Counted from the first letter of the stretch, positions 10,692 to 22,975 are shown. The stretch: DNA of 64,000 bases from Rattus norvegicus (GCF_036323735.1 NC_086029.1:50773357-50837356), one strand, 5' to 3'. Translations and numbers: made by a program. Notes: a model not told the origin generated them from the sequence alone.

Positions 10692-13600
10692 TTAATTGTG
10701 TGTCTGCTCATGACTCCAAAGGCTGAAGGCCGTCTTGAATGTCCTGTGGCAGAGCTTGCACATGAACTGTCTCTTAAATGTGATTGCTGAAAGGGGCGGG
10801 GCGTGGTAGAATAGGGTATCTGACTCCTGGGGTGCAAAGAGCTTCTCTGTAGCTGGGGCTGGGTTCTCAGGCAGGCCTGTGGGGCTGTCGGGCTCCAGGG
10901 GCTGAATCTTGGGCAAGGGTGGTGGAGGTGGCAGAGGTGGTGGTGAGGGGGAGTTTGTGGGCACAGGACACACCTCAGGCTCTTTCTGCACAGGCTCCTC
11001 TGTAGCCTGAGACATGTGGGACTGGAAGTGACTCCAGAGCCGGAAGTTGGTACGGAAGGCTTTGTGGCATACGTGGCAGATGAAGGGCTTCACGGAACAC
11101 AGCAGCTCCTGGTGCCGCTCCAGCTGCTTGTGTGCCGTGAACATCTTTCCGCATTTCTCACAGGGCCATAGGCCGGCCTCCTTGCTGGGGCCGGCCTCCC
11201 TGGGAGCTGCGCTAACCTCAGGAGCCTCCTCCTCAGCCTCCTCCACAGGCTCCTCTTTGACTTGGACTTTCAGTTGCTTTGAAAGACTCAAGTCTTCAGG
11301 GAGGCAGGAGGAATCCTCAGAATCGAAGTTCACTTGTTCTGAAGAGTCGCTAAATGCCGTATCCTCTTTCGGAGTGGCCACATGGTTTACCTTGCTGGGC
11401 TCAGTCTGAGGCCTGGAAGCAGCTGCCACTTCACCGTTGTGGTCCAGGGTGGGCATGGAGAAGTTCTCTGCTAAAGCCATGTTGTTCTGGTTATGCACTT
11501 CCACCTGGTGCCGCCAGATGCTGAAGGAGGACTTGAAGGTGCGCATGCACTCCAGGCAAGTCAGCTTTTTGTACTCACACCTGTCCTCATGTTCCTGCTT
11601 CAGCGCGGGGGAGAAGAACCTGAGGCTGCAGTAAGGGCAAACGGTGGCGTTCCGGCACAAGCGCTCGTGGTTGCCTTGCTCTAGAAGAGAAGAGAGCTTA
11701 GCATTACAGAGGCGGCACGGGTAAACCTCCTTGCTCTCTACCGCGCGTGCTTTTGGCTTAGCAGCTCTGCTTACTCCGAGGGGCCTCTCTCCCGGGTGCA
11801 TCTTTATGTGCTGCTTAAACTGAGAGAGAAAGCGGTATGCCTTGCCACAGTAGGCACAAATGTAGGCCCCTTTGGCTCGGGAGCGCAAGTTCCTCTTGAT
11901 GACTTGCTGTGCTGGGGAGCTACTCTGTCCCTGGAAGCCAGGCTTGCTGCGCCTCAGCTTAATGATCAGGGCCTTCTTAATCTCCCTCTCTCTCACTATG
12001 TCAATCAGCTTTCTTTGGAATTTCTCATCCAAAACTGCATGGGAACTAGAGGCTGGCGATGGGTTCTTCACTATGCCGTGTTGGGTCTGACAGTGTGTCC
12101 ACACTTTGAAGTTGGTATGAAACCTCTTGTGACAGATGTCACAAGCGTAAGGCTTCTCGGGGTTATGGTACATGTTAACATGGCGGTGAAGACCCGCGGT
12201 TGATCTAAAAATCTTAAGGCAATGTTTGCATTTAAATTTTTTGTTTGGTCTCGTCCCCTCCAACTCACCAAACTCCTCTCTGTTTAAGTCAGAATCTGGG
12301 AAGTTGCTGTCAAGGGAAGGAGGGCTCCTGCCCTCTTCACAGTTCTCTTCTGAGACAGCAGGCCCGTGTTCATTTGCCTTTGGCTTCTTCAAGGGTGACC
12401 TTCTGTCTGTCTGGAACCTTCTCTTTGCCGGGAGTCTGCTCATATCTCTCTGGTCTTCCTCTGTTTTGAGGGGCAGCTCTCTCGTGGCGGCTGCTGCTGC
12501 TGCATCTCCTCCCACAGTGACCCGGATGATGTCTGAGGGGTCCGAAAGTGGGCTGCTGGGCTCCGTCTTAATGCGTACCTCAGTCACAGGGGAGGCCTCC
12601 TCCCTGTCTGTCGACTGAGAAGCACTAAAGGACCTGAGGCGATGAGGCTGGAGCACTTGAGGCCTGTCATCCAGGACTTTTTTTTCACTGCAATCTTTTA
12701 AGGATGACTTTTGAGACATCGCACAGAACACACTGCCCGGTGCCTCATTTGCCGCTGAGGATGATCCCTGGGATGACTTCAAATCTAAGGAGGGGGAGTA
12801 AACAGGAACCTGGCTGTCCATAGATAGTGACCGCCTGAGGAGGCTTTTCACTAGTGGGCCACTTCTGTCAATGCTCTGGTTTGCAGAAGCAGGACCACCA
12901 GATGGGACCACCAGCCCTAGCTTAGAGTAGTAGAGCAAGTTCCTATCCTCCCCCTGACCGCCTCCTTTGCTAGTTTCTTTTAAGAGATATGGAGTCTCTG
13001 ATGAGCTATGAAGAGACAGAACGGGGGGCCGTGGTCTCTTCAGTGCCAGTTCTATAGCTTTCCCCTTGGGAAGCTGGCTGCTCACCCCTGGTTTATCATC
13101 TGTGGCCTCTCTGTCCTGTGAAGGCTTTGGGGGCAGGACTGTAGTTCTCTTTACCAAACTGCCCCTATTAGGATCATCCAAAGCCCCAGGCTGTTCCAGA
13201 GACTTTGCATAGACTGCAGCACTCTCCTTTGTCCAGCTCTTTTCAGTTAAGGACAGACTATGAAGCTGCTCTGGTGGCTTGGCCACATGTGGCTTACTGG
13301 TGCTGGTCTTGACTGAACCACTGGGGGAGGCTCGGGCAGCATGGCTAAGGTCCTGCATGGCTGGACCACTGGCTTTCCCTGGCACTTCGCTCCTGCCCTG
13401 ACATACAATGACACTTCGCTTTTGAGAGGTGGTTTCATCATCTTCCACTGGCACTCTTTTCCTGTTGGGACAGGCTGGAAAAGGAGCCTGAGGGGCTTTG
13501 GCAACGATGTTGGTCAGGAAGGAGATACCAAGGCTATACCCCAGCTCCTGCACAGCAGCAAGGCTGCCCTTCTCCACAAAGAGGGAAGAAGAGTAAATGT

Positions 13601-13856
13601 AGTTCAGAACGTTGTCAAAAGCATCAGGCTCACAGAAGTCCAGCTGAAAGACAGTCTGAGCCTCGTTCTCCTTATTCGTGAATAAACTCTGGAAGTACTC
13701 ACTGCTGGCAGCCAAGACGTTCTTATGAGCTCGGAACTTCTGGTCTCCAACAATCAGGAGCACGTCACACAGCTGTCCCTTGAGGCGCTCCTCATTGAGG
13801 GCACTGAGCAGAGAGATGGCATGTGCTGGGTTGATGTAATGCAGTAGTCCCTCCAT
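10692..13856 (-). CDS. Zbtb21: Zbtb21 / Znf295, BTB and zinc-finger transcription factor (complete)
   Basis: A 1,054-codon frame in one exon. I recognise it as ZBTB21 (ZNF295), a nuclear DNA-binding repressor reported to pair with ZBTB14; the human protein is about 1,066 residues. Residues 20-120 form the BTB dimerisation domain ('QLCDVLLIVGDQKFRAHKNV'). Zinc-finger cysteine pairs begin near residues 543, 572, 667, 714, 740, 767, 899, 927 and 1033. The fingers at 714, 740 and 899 end in H-x(n)-C and not H-H, so they are C2HC variants. Residues 969-983 are proline-rich. A PEDLS sequence (853-857) fits the CtBP-binding consensus. Three SUMO-type psi-K-x-E sites surround K430, K464 and K867, and a basic cluster at 478-494 could be a nuclear localisation signal. 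The ATG has A at -3 and G at +4, lies 12 bases inside the exon, and opens the family's conserved N-terminus. The stop is TAA. Confidence 0.97.
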   Translation of the reverse strand: MEGLLHYINPAHAISLLSALNEERLKGQLCDVLLIVGDQKFRAHKNVLAASSEYFQSLFTNKENEAQTVFQLDFCEPDAFDNVLNYIYSSSLFVEKGSLAAVQELGYSLGISFLTNIVAKAPQAPFPACPNRKRVPVEDDETTSQKRSVIVCQGRSEVPGKASGPAMQDLSHAARASPSGSVKTSTSKPHVAKPPEQLHSLSLTEKSWTKESAAVYAKSLEQPGALDDPNRGSLVKRTTVLPPKPSQDREATDDKPGVSSQLPKGKAIELALKRPRPPVLSLHSSSETPYLLKETSKGGGQGEDRNLLYYSKLGLVVPSGGPASANQSIDRSGPLVKSLLRRSLSMDSQVPVYSPSLDLKSSQGSSSAANEAPGSVFCAMSQKSSLKDCSEKKVLDDRPQVLQPHRLRSFSASQSTDREEASPVTEVRIKTEPSSPLSDPSDIIRVTVGGDAAAAAATRELPLKTEEDQRDMSRLPAKRRFQTDRRSPLKKPKANEHGPAVSEENCEEGRSPPSLDSNFPDSDLNREEFGELEGTRPNKKFKCKHCLKIFRSTAGLHRHVNMYHNPEKPYACDICHKRFHTNFKVWTHCQTQHGIVKNPSPASSSHAVLDEKFQRKLIDIVREREIKKALIIKLRRSKPGFQGQSSSPAQQVIKRNLRSRAKGAYICAYCGKAYRFLSQFKQHIKMHPGERPLGVSRAAKPKARAVESKEVYPCRLCNAKLSSLLEQGNHERLCRNATVCPYCSLRFFSPALKQEHEDRCEYKKLTCLECMRTFKSSFSIWRHQVEVHNQNNMALAENFSMPTLDHNGEVAAASRPQTEPSKVNHVATPKEDTAFSDSSEQVNFDSEDSSCLPEDLSLSKQLKVQVKEEPVEEAEEEAPEVSAAPREAGPSKEAGLWPCEKCGKMFTAHKQLERHQELLCSVKPFICHVCHKAFRTNFRLWSHFQSHMSQATEEPVQKEPEVCPVPTNSPSPPPLPPPPPLPKIQPLEPDSPTGLPENPAPATEKLFAPQESDTLFYHAPPLSAITFKRQFMCKLCHRTFKTAFSLWSHEQTHN

Positions 13857-13880
13857 TCTGCAGTTTATCTGAAAGAAGAG
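13857..13880 (-). promoter_or_regulatory. Zbtb21: Splice acceptor and 5' UTR end of the Zbtb21 coding exon
   Basis: On the minus strand a pyrimidine tract 'ctcacctcttctttcag' precedes 'ataaactgcagaATG'. The AG at 13869-13870 places the exon start at 13868, leaving 12 bases of 5' UTR before the ATG at 13856. It is a strong consensus acceptor. Confidence 0.85.
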
Positions 13881-14484
13881 GTGAGGCCATCACCATTTGT
13901 ATTCCACAAAGGCCTGCACAAAAGCAATAGGTACACACAGAGAGGAACAGGTTTGCATAGAGAGGACACTTGATAACTAAGTTGAGCACTTAGGACCCTT
14001 ACCCATCTAACACTTAGTTACATTTACTTTATTCAGGAAATAAGTATGGATTGTCAAAACTTTTAGCCTAGCTGTAAAGTTTCAACTGAAAGGTCACTGA
14101 AAATTTAAAACCTAAAGATGAAAGAAAGCGACTTGGTGAGTGAGTGTGAGCTTTGGGCTAGATGCAGGCCGTGGCGCCAGTCTCATCCTGTGAGCCCAGG
14201 CCTCTGTACATAGGTCTGTACATGAAGTAACAACTGTTTCTTCTAGCAAGGGTATGGCAAAGATCAGATGAACAAGTATCTAGTGTAAACACTCAACAAA
14301 TGTGCTACTAACTGTCAAATTGTAAGAATAGGTTTAACTTAGTAACAGAGAAAATCCAGATTTCCACCTCTGGAGCGCTAAGGAAAAGCAGGCTTCTCAT
14401 GTGACAGGATATATGGGCTCTGCTGTATGAGCACCTCCTCTCTGTGATCTAGTTTTCTATCACTGTCTCTATTTACAGTATTGA

Positions 14485-14600
14485 CATGGAAATGGGAATG
14501 TAGCTTAGTACAGTACCTGCTTCGCATGTGTAAGACTCTGAATCTCATTACCAGCACACAGTGTATGTAAATGTGGGGTGTGGAGGGGGAGGAGACAGAG
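14485..14600 (+). repeat. tRNA-derived SINE remnant
   Basis: The text 'gggaatgtagcttagtacag', 'tacctgcttcgcatgtgtaa' and 'attaccagcacacagtgtat' resembles the head of an ID/B-type SINE but is heavily diverged. Confidence 0.4.
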
Positions 14601-17600
14601 ACATAAAGAATCAGACACTGATTTTTTTTACTATTAGAATGTATCCACAGTGACTAGATACATCTTTAACAGATTATTCTAGAGAGGGACTGCTACTGAG
14701 AACCACACTCAGCACCAGATACAAGTTAACAAGTCCAGAGCTCCCAGCTCCAAGCTGTCCAGGGTCAACCTTTACTAGTCACTTGGAGACTATGCTCTTC
14801 AGCTTTCAGAGAGAACAGAGTGCAAGATGCAGACAGGGGTGTGGCTCTGCCATAAGAGATGACACTAGCACCCACCAGGTTTCCTTCATGCCTGCCTGCC
14901 TTCCTTTAACAGTGGCATGCAGCTCTTTTACTTGTAACAAGGACTTGGATAAGATCCTTTTTTTCTTCTAGCCATTTCTATTTCTCACTCACTCCGAGTT
15001 CACTATAAGAACCACACATCTGTGTAAAGACACATCTCATCTTTTACAGGGATCAGCAGAAAAGCACCGAGCTTAGACTGTCACAAGGCTGACTCAGCCA
15101 TGCACTGGCAGTCTGTAGCACTGAGAATTTCTGAAGATGTTGACACAGGGGAAACAGCAGACCAGAAGTAAAGATTGGGCAGACATTTGTCGAGTAGTTT
15201 TGTTTTTTCTTTTAAACTCAATTTAATGGTCTGAAACCAGCAATTAAAAAACAGATAAAGCACCAAAGAGAAAATATAAGAAAGTACTAAACGTAGCAAG
15301 GGCTTGGGAAACCTGTTTCAATTACAGACAGACATATCCTTATGTGCAAACACACATTCAGTTGAGTTGTAAAAGCAGTTTTTCTGGGAGGTAAGAGTCA
15401 GCCACTCTGAGCCCCAGAGACAGTAACAACTTCCACACAGTGCTGCTGAGGGGCAAATGGGATGATTATTCCATCCCTCACTCAGCTCCTAACACAGTAC
15501 CTACCTACCGTGCTTTCATCAGTCACGAAGTACATTTGAGAAGACTGGAGAAAGTAGGGCATGAGCATGGGATTATGGAGAAATGACAACACAACAAGGT
15601 AAATACTAATGTGATATAAAACTGGAGCCAAGAGAGGAGGGAGTCATGGACAAGATCATCTCAGGAGTCAGACTGTAGGAAATAGGTAGCCATTGGAGGA
15701 CCATGGGCAACAAGCCTGAGTTATGCCTTAATTATAACAGTTCTGGCTTCTTTGCAGATGACAAAGCAAAGGACACAGGAGTCTACTGCCATGGTAGCAG
15801 TAGCATGGGGCTGACACTGATTGTAAAGGCAGAGCAATTAAGTTTTCTAATGGCGTAACTACAGAGCAATGGGAAGTCAAGGATGCCTCCAAAGATCCTG
15901 CCAGGACAGGGAAAAGGATGGCCTTTGAGACAGATTTGACAGAGAAATTAGACTGCATCCCTAACTCTGCCTTTCTAGGGGATTCAGTTCTGACACTCTA
16001 TAGGTCAGTGACAGCCTATTAATCTTACCTTTTACACATCTTTCTATTTCCTTTTCTGAGCTCCCTGCAATCTCTGCCCAAACATCTATATCTCAGTCAC
16101 TGTATCAGGTTCCACTTTTGAGAGAAAAAAATAAGACACCAAGACAACCCAAAAATACAAATATAAGCTAAGATCCACCTAAAATGTACTAAAACTCTAC
16201 TAACCACAGAGGATGTCAAAAAGACAAGCGCAGTCTTGTTCCCGGAGTTTAGTCTTGCACAAAAACAGCACAAAGCAATCGGTTGACAATGTACATTATG
16301 GAGATACAGAGGAATGTCTATGGATATCCTAAGAGATGCAGTACAAGTGAAAGCCACCAGTTCCAGGTGAAAGGCAGCCAGACGAGGAACCAAAGCATGT
16401 GGAAGAGACAGGGATAAGGTGAGAGGACCTGCACGGGACGAGCAGTATGTGCAGCACCACAAACAGACATAAAAGAGTCGTCCTGGGAACTGTCGTGACC
16501 CTGCGGGAGATGAAAGGGCTCTGGTAATCAAAATGAAGACACTGGAGTTCAGAAGAGGACAGCTGTTTCTACAGTATCTGGAGACTGAGGAGACGGCCAG
16601 GTGGAATGGATTCTCCTTCACATATGGGTTTCTTTTACACCTTAAGTCAATTATGAGGACTTGAAAACAATGGCTACCGTCCTGGTCCACCTGCAAACAA
16701 GGACTATTTGAATTCTTGTACTTTGATTACAGTAGGTGTAACCACTTATTGGATTTAGTAACTAAAGTTAAACACTGCTTGAGAGATCAAAGAGAAAAAG
16801 CAGAGCTGCGAGTGTTGCCTGGCAATCCAGCACACTGTGGCTGGGGAAGCTCAGACTAAGCCTCCAGACTTCTCAGACCTGACCCTTTGACAGTTGTGCT
16901 GCTGGGGGTCCTTTCTCGATGAGTGTTTAAGAATAGCAGACTCATGTTCCTGCATGAATTAACTACAACTCAACAGCAACACCAATGTCATAACAAAGCA
17001 CTATGCCTGGCTTGCTCGTCTGCACCTCACTCACTATGCAGAAACCCCATCAATCGAGCAATCGAGCATGACAGAACAGCCTGGAAGGTGCTCAGAACTG
17101 AGCTGTGGAAGAAAAGGACTCTAAGAGCAGAAGCAGCTGAGACGATGACGACCTCCCTTAAAAAAACAGGTTCTGAAACAGGCTGACTTCCTTATTACAT
17201 GGATCACCCTACAAATACCTTCCCAAACCCCCCAAGATGGTTCTACTTAATGTTGTTTTCAGAAGGTTCAAAAGGGGGAGAACGGAGAGAATTGTGAGGG
17301 TAAAAGCTCATGGCAGACAGCTATATGGGGGAAGTCTTCAGTCTGCTGCCACCTGTCAGGAATGTAATCTTAACCAGACTGTTCATCATTTCTCAACAGT
17401 AGTGTCCTTGCCTGATCAGTGCTAGCCCCACCTATACCATGTGTAAATCACATGAGGCATAAACAAGGCAACTTGTGAAAATCCCGGTCTGCAGAGCAAA
17501 TCCCACCTGGCAAGCACACATCTTTCTTCTCTCTTCCTCTCCCGAGTGTTTGTGAGCCCGCTGTACACTGTGCATCATAAGAGGTGCTGATGATGGGAGG

Positions 17601-20099
17601 TGAGCTCGTTGGCTGGCTTCCTGTTCTCCTGCACCTCACATTCCTGTGACTGGGCAGACAACAATGTGATAAAGAAGGCACAGAGTGTGGAAGAACACTG
17701 CTGTCAGCAGGCTATCAATGTGGTCAGGAGCTGGTAGGGTGGATGAGTGAGTGACTGGTGGGAATCAGGGAAGGCTTGGGATTCACTTGATATTGCTGTT
17801 AAAAAGATCCAGAACTTCCAGGAATTTTATATGGCCCAGATTAAAATCTTTTGAAGCTTGCCCTGGCCTCAAGTCAATTTCCTAAAGTTCCACACAGCTG
17901 GACTCAATGAAATTTCTCCATGCCATCACACAAATGCCTATGACACACTAGATGCTGAGGTGAGACAAATCTTAATATATCTTAATATAAGTTAATTCAA
18001 CCCAAGCATTTCCATCCTTACGTTACTTGGATGAGGGACTTTGGAGTTTAAGGAAGGTGGGCAATTTTGGAATAGAGTATTCTGGAGACAGATGCATAAG
18101 AAAGGGAAGCACACAGTCACAAACTCCACAGGATACTATGAAGGGAAGGTGAGAAGGAGATGAAAGGATTCAAAACAATCTCCCCTATTTCAATTTAAGA
18201 GACTGGTGCCACAGCAAAAGATCATTACAAAAGAGTTAGGCTCTAGGACTAGTCCAAACATGCACACTAATAGCTCTGTGGGAACTGTCCCTTTACTAAC
18301 CTACAGCTAAGCTCTAGGAACACTGCCCTTTGCAATGGTGAAGCATGCCCACATGACCTACCATGACCCTGGAACTAGAGGGATGCACATGAACATCCAA
18401 CATTTAACTACATACACAACTCATCCTTAGGCTCACACTCTCTCCACTTGATGTGACTCCGTGGTGACAGGAAGTTGGCTGAGCTTCAGTGTTGTCATCA
18501 CTCACCTGGTAACACTGCAGACATCCCAAAATTCTCTAAAGTGCCTCCGGTTTCAAAGCTAGACAGGCTTAGGGGAATCCTTCATGGTGTCAGGTTACTG
18601 TACTCCATTTCAACACATTTCAGCCTCCCTCTCTCTAGTTCAAATTTGGTTCAGGGGCAGCCTCAGCCAGGAGGATGACTTCACTTTAACACAGTTTAGG
18701 CTCTTAGCTATGCTGCATACAAGCAGCCTCCGTTGGTCTGCTCTGGCCACCCAGCAGCCACTGCTGCTTCTGCAGAGACCCTCTGCATTGGTCTGGAAGA
18801 ATACTCTTGCCTAGCAAGTGCAACCTGATGGTTGTAGGCATACAAACAAAGCCAGGCCAACTAGAAACTTTCTCCCTAGACTATGGTTCATGAGAAGACA
18901 AAGGCAATAGTTGAGTGGAGCCAAATGACTGATCTCAGTGTAGGCTGACTTGTACATTCTTGTAAGTGGTTTGGTTTTGTCATTCCTGTCCCAAGGTTTT
19001 TTTGGTGTTTTGTTTTGGTTGTAGTTTAAGCTTTTCCTCAAACCTCAAGAGTGATCATGCATTTTTTATTTTATTTTTAAAATAAATCCCCTTTTCAACC
19101 AGTCAGTTTCTGTTCTGGCTTATTTCTGCATACTGTGTGCTCATGTCCTGTCTTCCATGCTTGTCTTTCACATGCTAGATTCCTCAAGCAAGGCTTCCAT
19201 TAGTGCCCCAGCACACACTATCTTCCATGAATGCAGCTTGCTCACTCGCCCTCTCCAAGTGCAAGGCATGGTTAAATATATGAGACCCTTCAGATATACA
19301 CTGCATTCTTTACATGGGGATACTCAGAACAGACAAAGCCCTGCTGTCTAGAGATAAGGAAAACCCTAAAGTCAATTTCAATGTGTTAAATGTCTTCATA
19401 GGGACAGAGGTGTAATAGCTGGTGTAGTTCACAGCAGTGCAGAGGGAGTTCAGGAACCACCTTGGTCTATCCCTGACTCTCTTAGTTAAAAATAAAACAG
19501 GCTAAAATACAAAACCTATTTAAAGAAAAAAAAAAAAAAGCTTTACGCCTCTATAGACTCCTGTATTCAAACTACTCCTAAAATTCTTACCTACTGTGGC
19601 TTTTCCCTATTTCTGTTCCTGAGACACAACCTGCCTACCCGACCTCCTCCCACTCAACCTGAACCATCCAGATTTTGCCAAACCCCTTTTGCAGCACAGC
19701 TCAAGTTCTAGTCCTTTAGGAATCTTTTAGGGCTAAACACTTCCAGCCAACATCCTAGTTTGTCTCTTGAAGTTCTAACTTCTGTACCTTAAAAAGGTCT
19801 TTAAGACACAGCTAATTAAGTTAAAATGTACCTTAATCCAAAAAGAAGTGATGTCTCTGAACAAAGAATTAAATCAGAGACAAGCATAGAGGGAAGATTC
19901 TATGAGGAAACTATGTACAAGCCAAGAGAAGAGGCACAGGAGAGACCTGGTCTACCAACACCACTGTTACCTCCAATGTTCAGTTTCTGTAACTGTGAGA
20001 AAATGCATTCCTATTGTTTAGGTCACTGGTCTGTATACTACATTAAAGCACGCCAACTAAACAAACACAGTCTTAAAGTTACTTAAGCTTAGAACAAGT

Positions 20100-20215
20100 A
20101 AGCAAAATACATCGTGTGGCACATGTCTACAGTGCCAGTTCTTGGGAGACTGAGGCAGGAGGATTATGAGTTCAAGGCCAACATAGGCTGCAGTCCCTTG
20201 GCAAAAAGCAAATGC
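20100..20215 (+). repeat. B1 SINE fragment
   Basis: The B1 text 'gggagactgaggcaggagga' and 'ttatgagttcaaggccaaca' is visible. The 3' end is truncated or diverged. Confidence 0.65.
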
Positions 20216-20529
20216 CTACCACCAACAGTAGGCACAGCAGTTGTCACACAGAGCAGGCACAGCGCCACATGTTTACTCCCTGACATATGCTAGCTGTTGT
20301 GTCCCACCAGGACTGCAAGCTCTTTAAGGGTCAATACATTCTTACTTTTGGCACTCCTCATGATGCCCAAATTGGGAATCCTACACAATAAATGTGATTA
20401 TTTTTACTCTATACTCCAATTAAGGAGTAAAAATAAAGTTCTTTGATTGCTTACTCCAAATAAAGCTGGTCACTTTACTCACCTGTTTTAGACTATAGGT
20501 TTTTTTTCCCCTAAATTATTAATGGCCCC

Positions 20530-20870
20530 AATAGATTTGCATGTTTGAATGCTTGGCTCATAGGGAGTGGCACTATTAGGAGCTATGGTCTTGTTGGAAT
20601 AGGGAGTAGGTGTGGCCTTTTTGGAGTAAGTGTGTCACTATGGAGGCAGTGAGGTCTCCTATGCTCTGGCTATTCCCCATGTGGACACAGTCCCCTTCTG
20701 AGACTTCAGATCAAGATGTAGAATGTCTAAAGCTTCCATACTTCCCATCATGATTATAATGAAACCTCTGAAACCGAAAGCCAGACCCAATTAAATGTTT
20801 TCCTTTATAAAAGTTGCCTTGGTCGTGGTGTTTCTTTACAGCACTAAAACCCAAACTAAGACAGTGGCAC
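20530..20870 (+). repeat. Rodent medium-reiterated repeat (family uncertain)
   Basis: It runs from 'gtttgaatgcttggctcata' through 'ttaaatgttttcctttataa' to 'actaaaacccaaactaagac'. The 3' half is shared with the shorter copy at 24.36-24.53 kb. No coding content. Confidence 0.55.
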
Positions 20871-22879
20871 CCCTTACCATCGAACCCACAAATCTGCACT
20901 TCCAGTTTCTGAAACCCAAAAGTATCTTTTATCTCTCCTTTACTTGGCCACTTTGTACAGAAGGATTCAGATAGAAATATAAAGCTTTTGCCACTTGCCT
21001 CTGCACATCCCTCTGCAGTAACCCCACGGTGATTTCAATGCATCAGCTTTTATATGTGAACCCCTCAGAGGACCCCATTTGCTCCCCCGGAAAGCCTTCA
21101 TTTCCACTTTTGGATTCCTAGCATCGGACTTGGCAGGTGTCTACCACGTAAAGAAAGCTCACTAGACCTGAGGCTTGGACTTGTTCATCTTCATCTCTCC
21201 AGAGTTCGTAGAACCCAGCATGGGGTGTTTTCTCAGCCTCTCCCGAGCTTTTGTGGCTGTATTAATAATTGAACTGACTCTACCTATTTCTGCTCAGACT
21301 TCAAGCTCCAGCCCCTTCCTTCTGAGCAGATCCATCTCTGATCACACTTGTCCTGCATGGTATGGTACTCGTGATCCACATTCTCACACCTGCTTGTCTC
21401 CAATCATCACCTTCCTAGGTTGGGTGATGCCAGCCATCTCTCTTCTGGCAGAAAATTCTTTCCTTTGCCCTTTGGCTAATCTCTCAGACCTGTAAATCCA
21501 GCCCTCAACCAGCTCTAGTACTGGGACAACTAAAATGGCTTCTCAGTTATCTCTTTCTCTAGAGCCCTCTATGCTAACTCTCTTGTTGCTTTTACTGTTC
21601 TCATACCTAATATTCTCTACTACATACTACTGTCAATTCCTCAAGGGACAGTTTCTATTGACAATTTATATTTCCTAAGAATGACACTGCCTATACCTTC
21701 AATAAACAGTAAATAAAAACGCTATGCTGTTTAAGTGCATCTGCTGAATTAAAGAGTCACTTTTAAGTAAGCCAAATTTCTACTTTAAAGTCAATATTTA
21801 GGGGTAAGGTTAAGGGTAATGATTAATCACCAGACATGGAGGAGGGTTTTCAGTGGAAACACTAACATGGATTAACCTACTTTTGCCCTCTGAAACAAGG
21901 TGGGAGGACCATGAAACAAACCCAGGAACTTATGACTCAGGGTCATGCTTATGAACAATCACCAGACTATGCTGTAACACAGATGTCGAAGGACGTAGAA
22001 GCGATTGGAGTTCATGCACCACACAAAATTTCCAAGCTTCAAAGGGCTGCTCAGTGTCCCCCCCAACATGGCCCCTGTGTCGGGCAACCTTAGGGAGTAC
22101 CTGCTTAAGGCTCTCTGTACACGTGCTGCAGTGTGCGGTTCTCCAGAACCAAGAGCCTCAGGGACGCACAAGTGCATGGTTACAAGGTGCAGTCTCTGCA
22201 GAGGGGCACTCAAAGGTGCTCCAAATAACCAAGCCTGTGAGATGGGGAGACCCGGCCAAGATGTGAGCTGTAGGGAGGTCTTCCGTGCTATGTCCCCGGA
22301 GGAGGGTCTTTTTCCTAAGAAAAGCCTCGGGCCCGAGGGTCGGGGTGGGGAGTACGATAAGGTCTGCATGGGCTAAGGAGGTGGCCGCGGAGGTGCTGGC
22401 TGCCAGGCTGTCACGCTCCAGCCGCGGCAGGTGTGGGTGCCGCCACCGCCCACCAGTTTCCCGGCCCCGCGCGAGCGCGCGCCACCCAGCCCAGAGAGCG
22501 CGCCCTTGCCCGCAGCCGCGTCTCAACGGCTCTGCTGTGGCCAGCGCCCCAGACCCATACCGCGGTTACTCAGGCCGCCCCGGCCAGGGTGAGTAGCTCA
22601 GCGGCCTGGAGGCTGAGCATGCGTAGGAGCGAGGGTGAGGCCAAATGCGGGCACAGAGCATGCGCAGTGCAAGGACACATAGGGCTACGTGGGAGTCTGG
22701 GCATGCTCTGTAAGGACCGCGGCCCCGCGCACGCGTAAAAGGGCCCGACGCCCGCAACCCACTGGTGGAGGAAAAAAAGGAGAGAAATCACCTCAGAGTT
22801 ACGTCAGGAAAGGCCGCGTTTTGCAGAGAGGCCGTAGCCCGGACAGGGCCCGACGTCCTCCTAGGGCGCGGAGCGTGAC

Positions 22880-22975
22880 GGTTACTCACCGCTCTTCAGC
22901 CCTGGGGCAGGCGCCAAGCCCCTTTCCGCTCACACTCCGCTCGCGCAACCCGCAGCCTCCGCTGCCGCTGTGATT
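22880..22975 (-). other. Zbtb21: Predicted non-coding exon 1 of Zbtb21 with splice donor
   Basis: On the minus strand the sequence reads '...ctgaagagcg' then GTGAGTAAC, a near-perfect donor beginning at 22889. The exon would run from an unknown start near 22.97 kb to 22890. It contains no ATG-initiated frame linked to the coding exon, which fits a non-coding first exon. The donor is seen; the pairing with the acceptor at 13869 is inference. Confidence 0.55.

Larger units (their letters stand above)
13869..22889 (-). other. Zbtb21: Zbtb21 intron 1 region
   Basis: About 9 kb lies between the predicted donor at 22889 and the acceptor at 13869. It has few young repeats: a weak SINE remnant near 14.48-14.60 kb, a B1 at 20.1 kb and a rodent repeat at 20.5 kb. 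The open frames here, including a 199-codon one at 16097-16696, have no recognisable domain or initiation context. Further non-coding 5' exons could lie inside and cannot be found by reading alone. Confidence 0.6.

Noticed and set aside
11796..12618. Antisense open frames of 120-135 codons on the plus strand inside the Zbtb21 coding exon
   Set aside because: They are shadows of the conserved Zbtb21 frame and show no domain of their own.
16097..16696. 199-codon minus-strand frame in intron 1
   Set aside because: No recognisable domain, no splice context that joins it to Zbtb21, and cysteine/serine-rich composition typical of chance translation of non-coding DNA.
22005..22973. Several open frames of about 100 codons on both strands in the CpG island
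   Set aside because: GC-rich DNA lacks stop codons by chance. The frames are arginine/proline/alanine-rich and have no homology I recognise.
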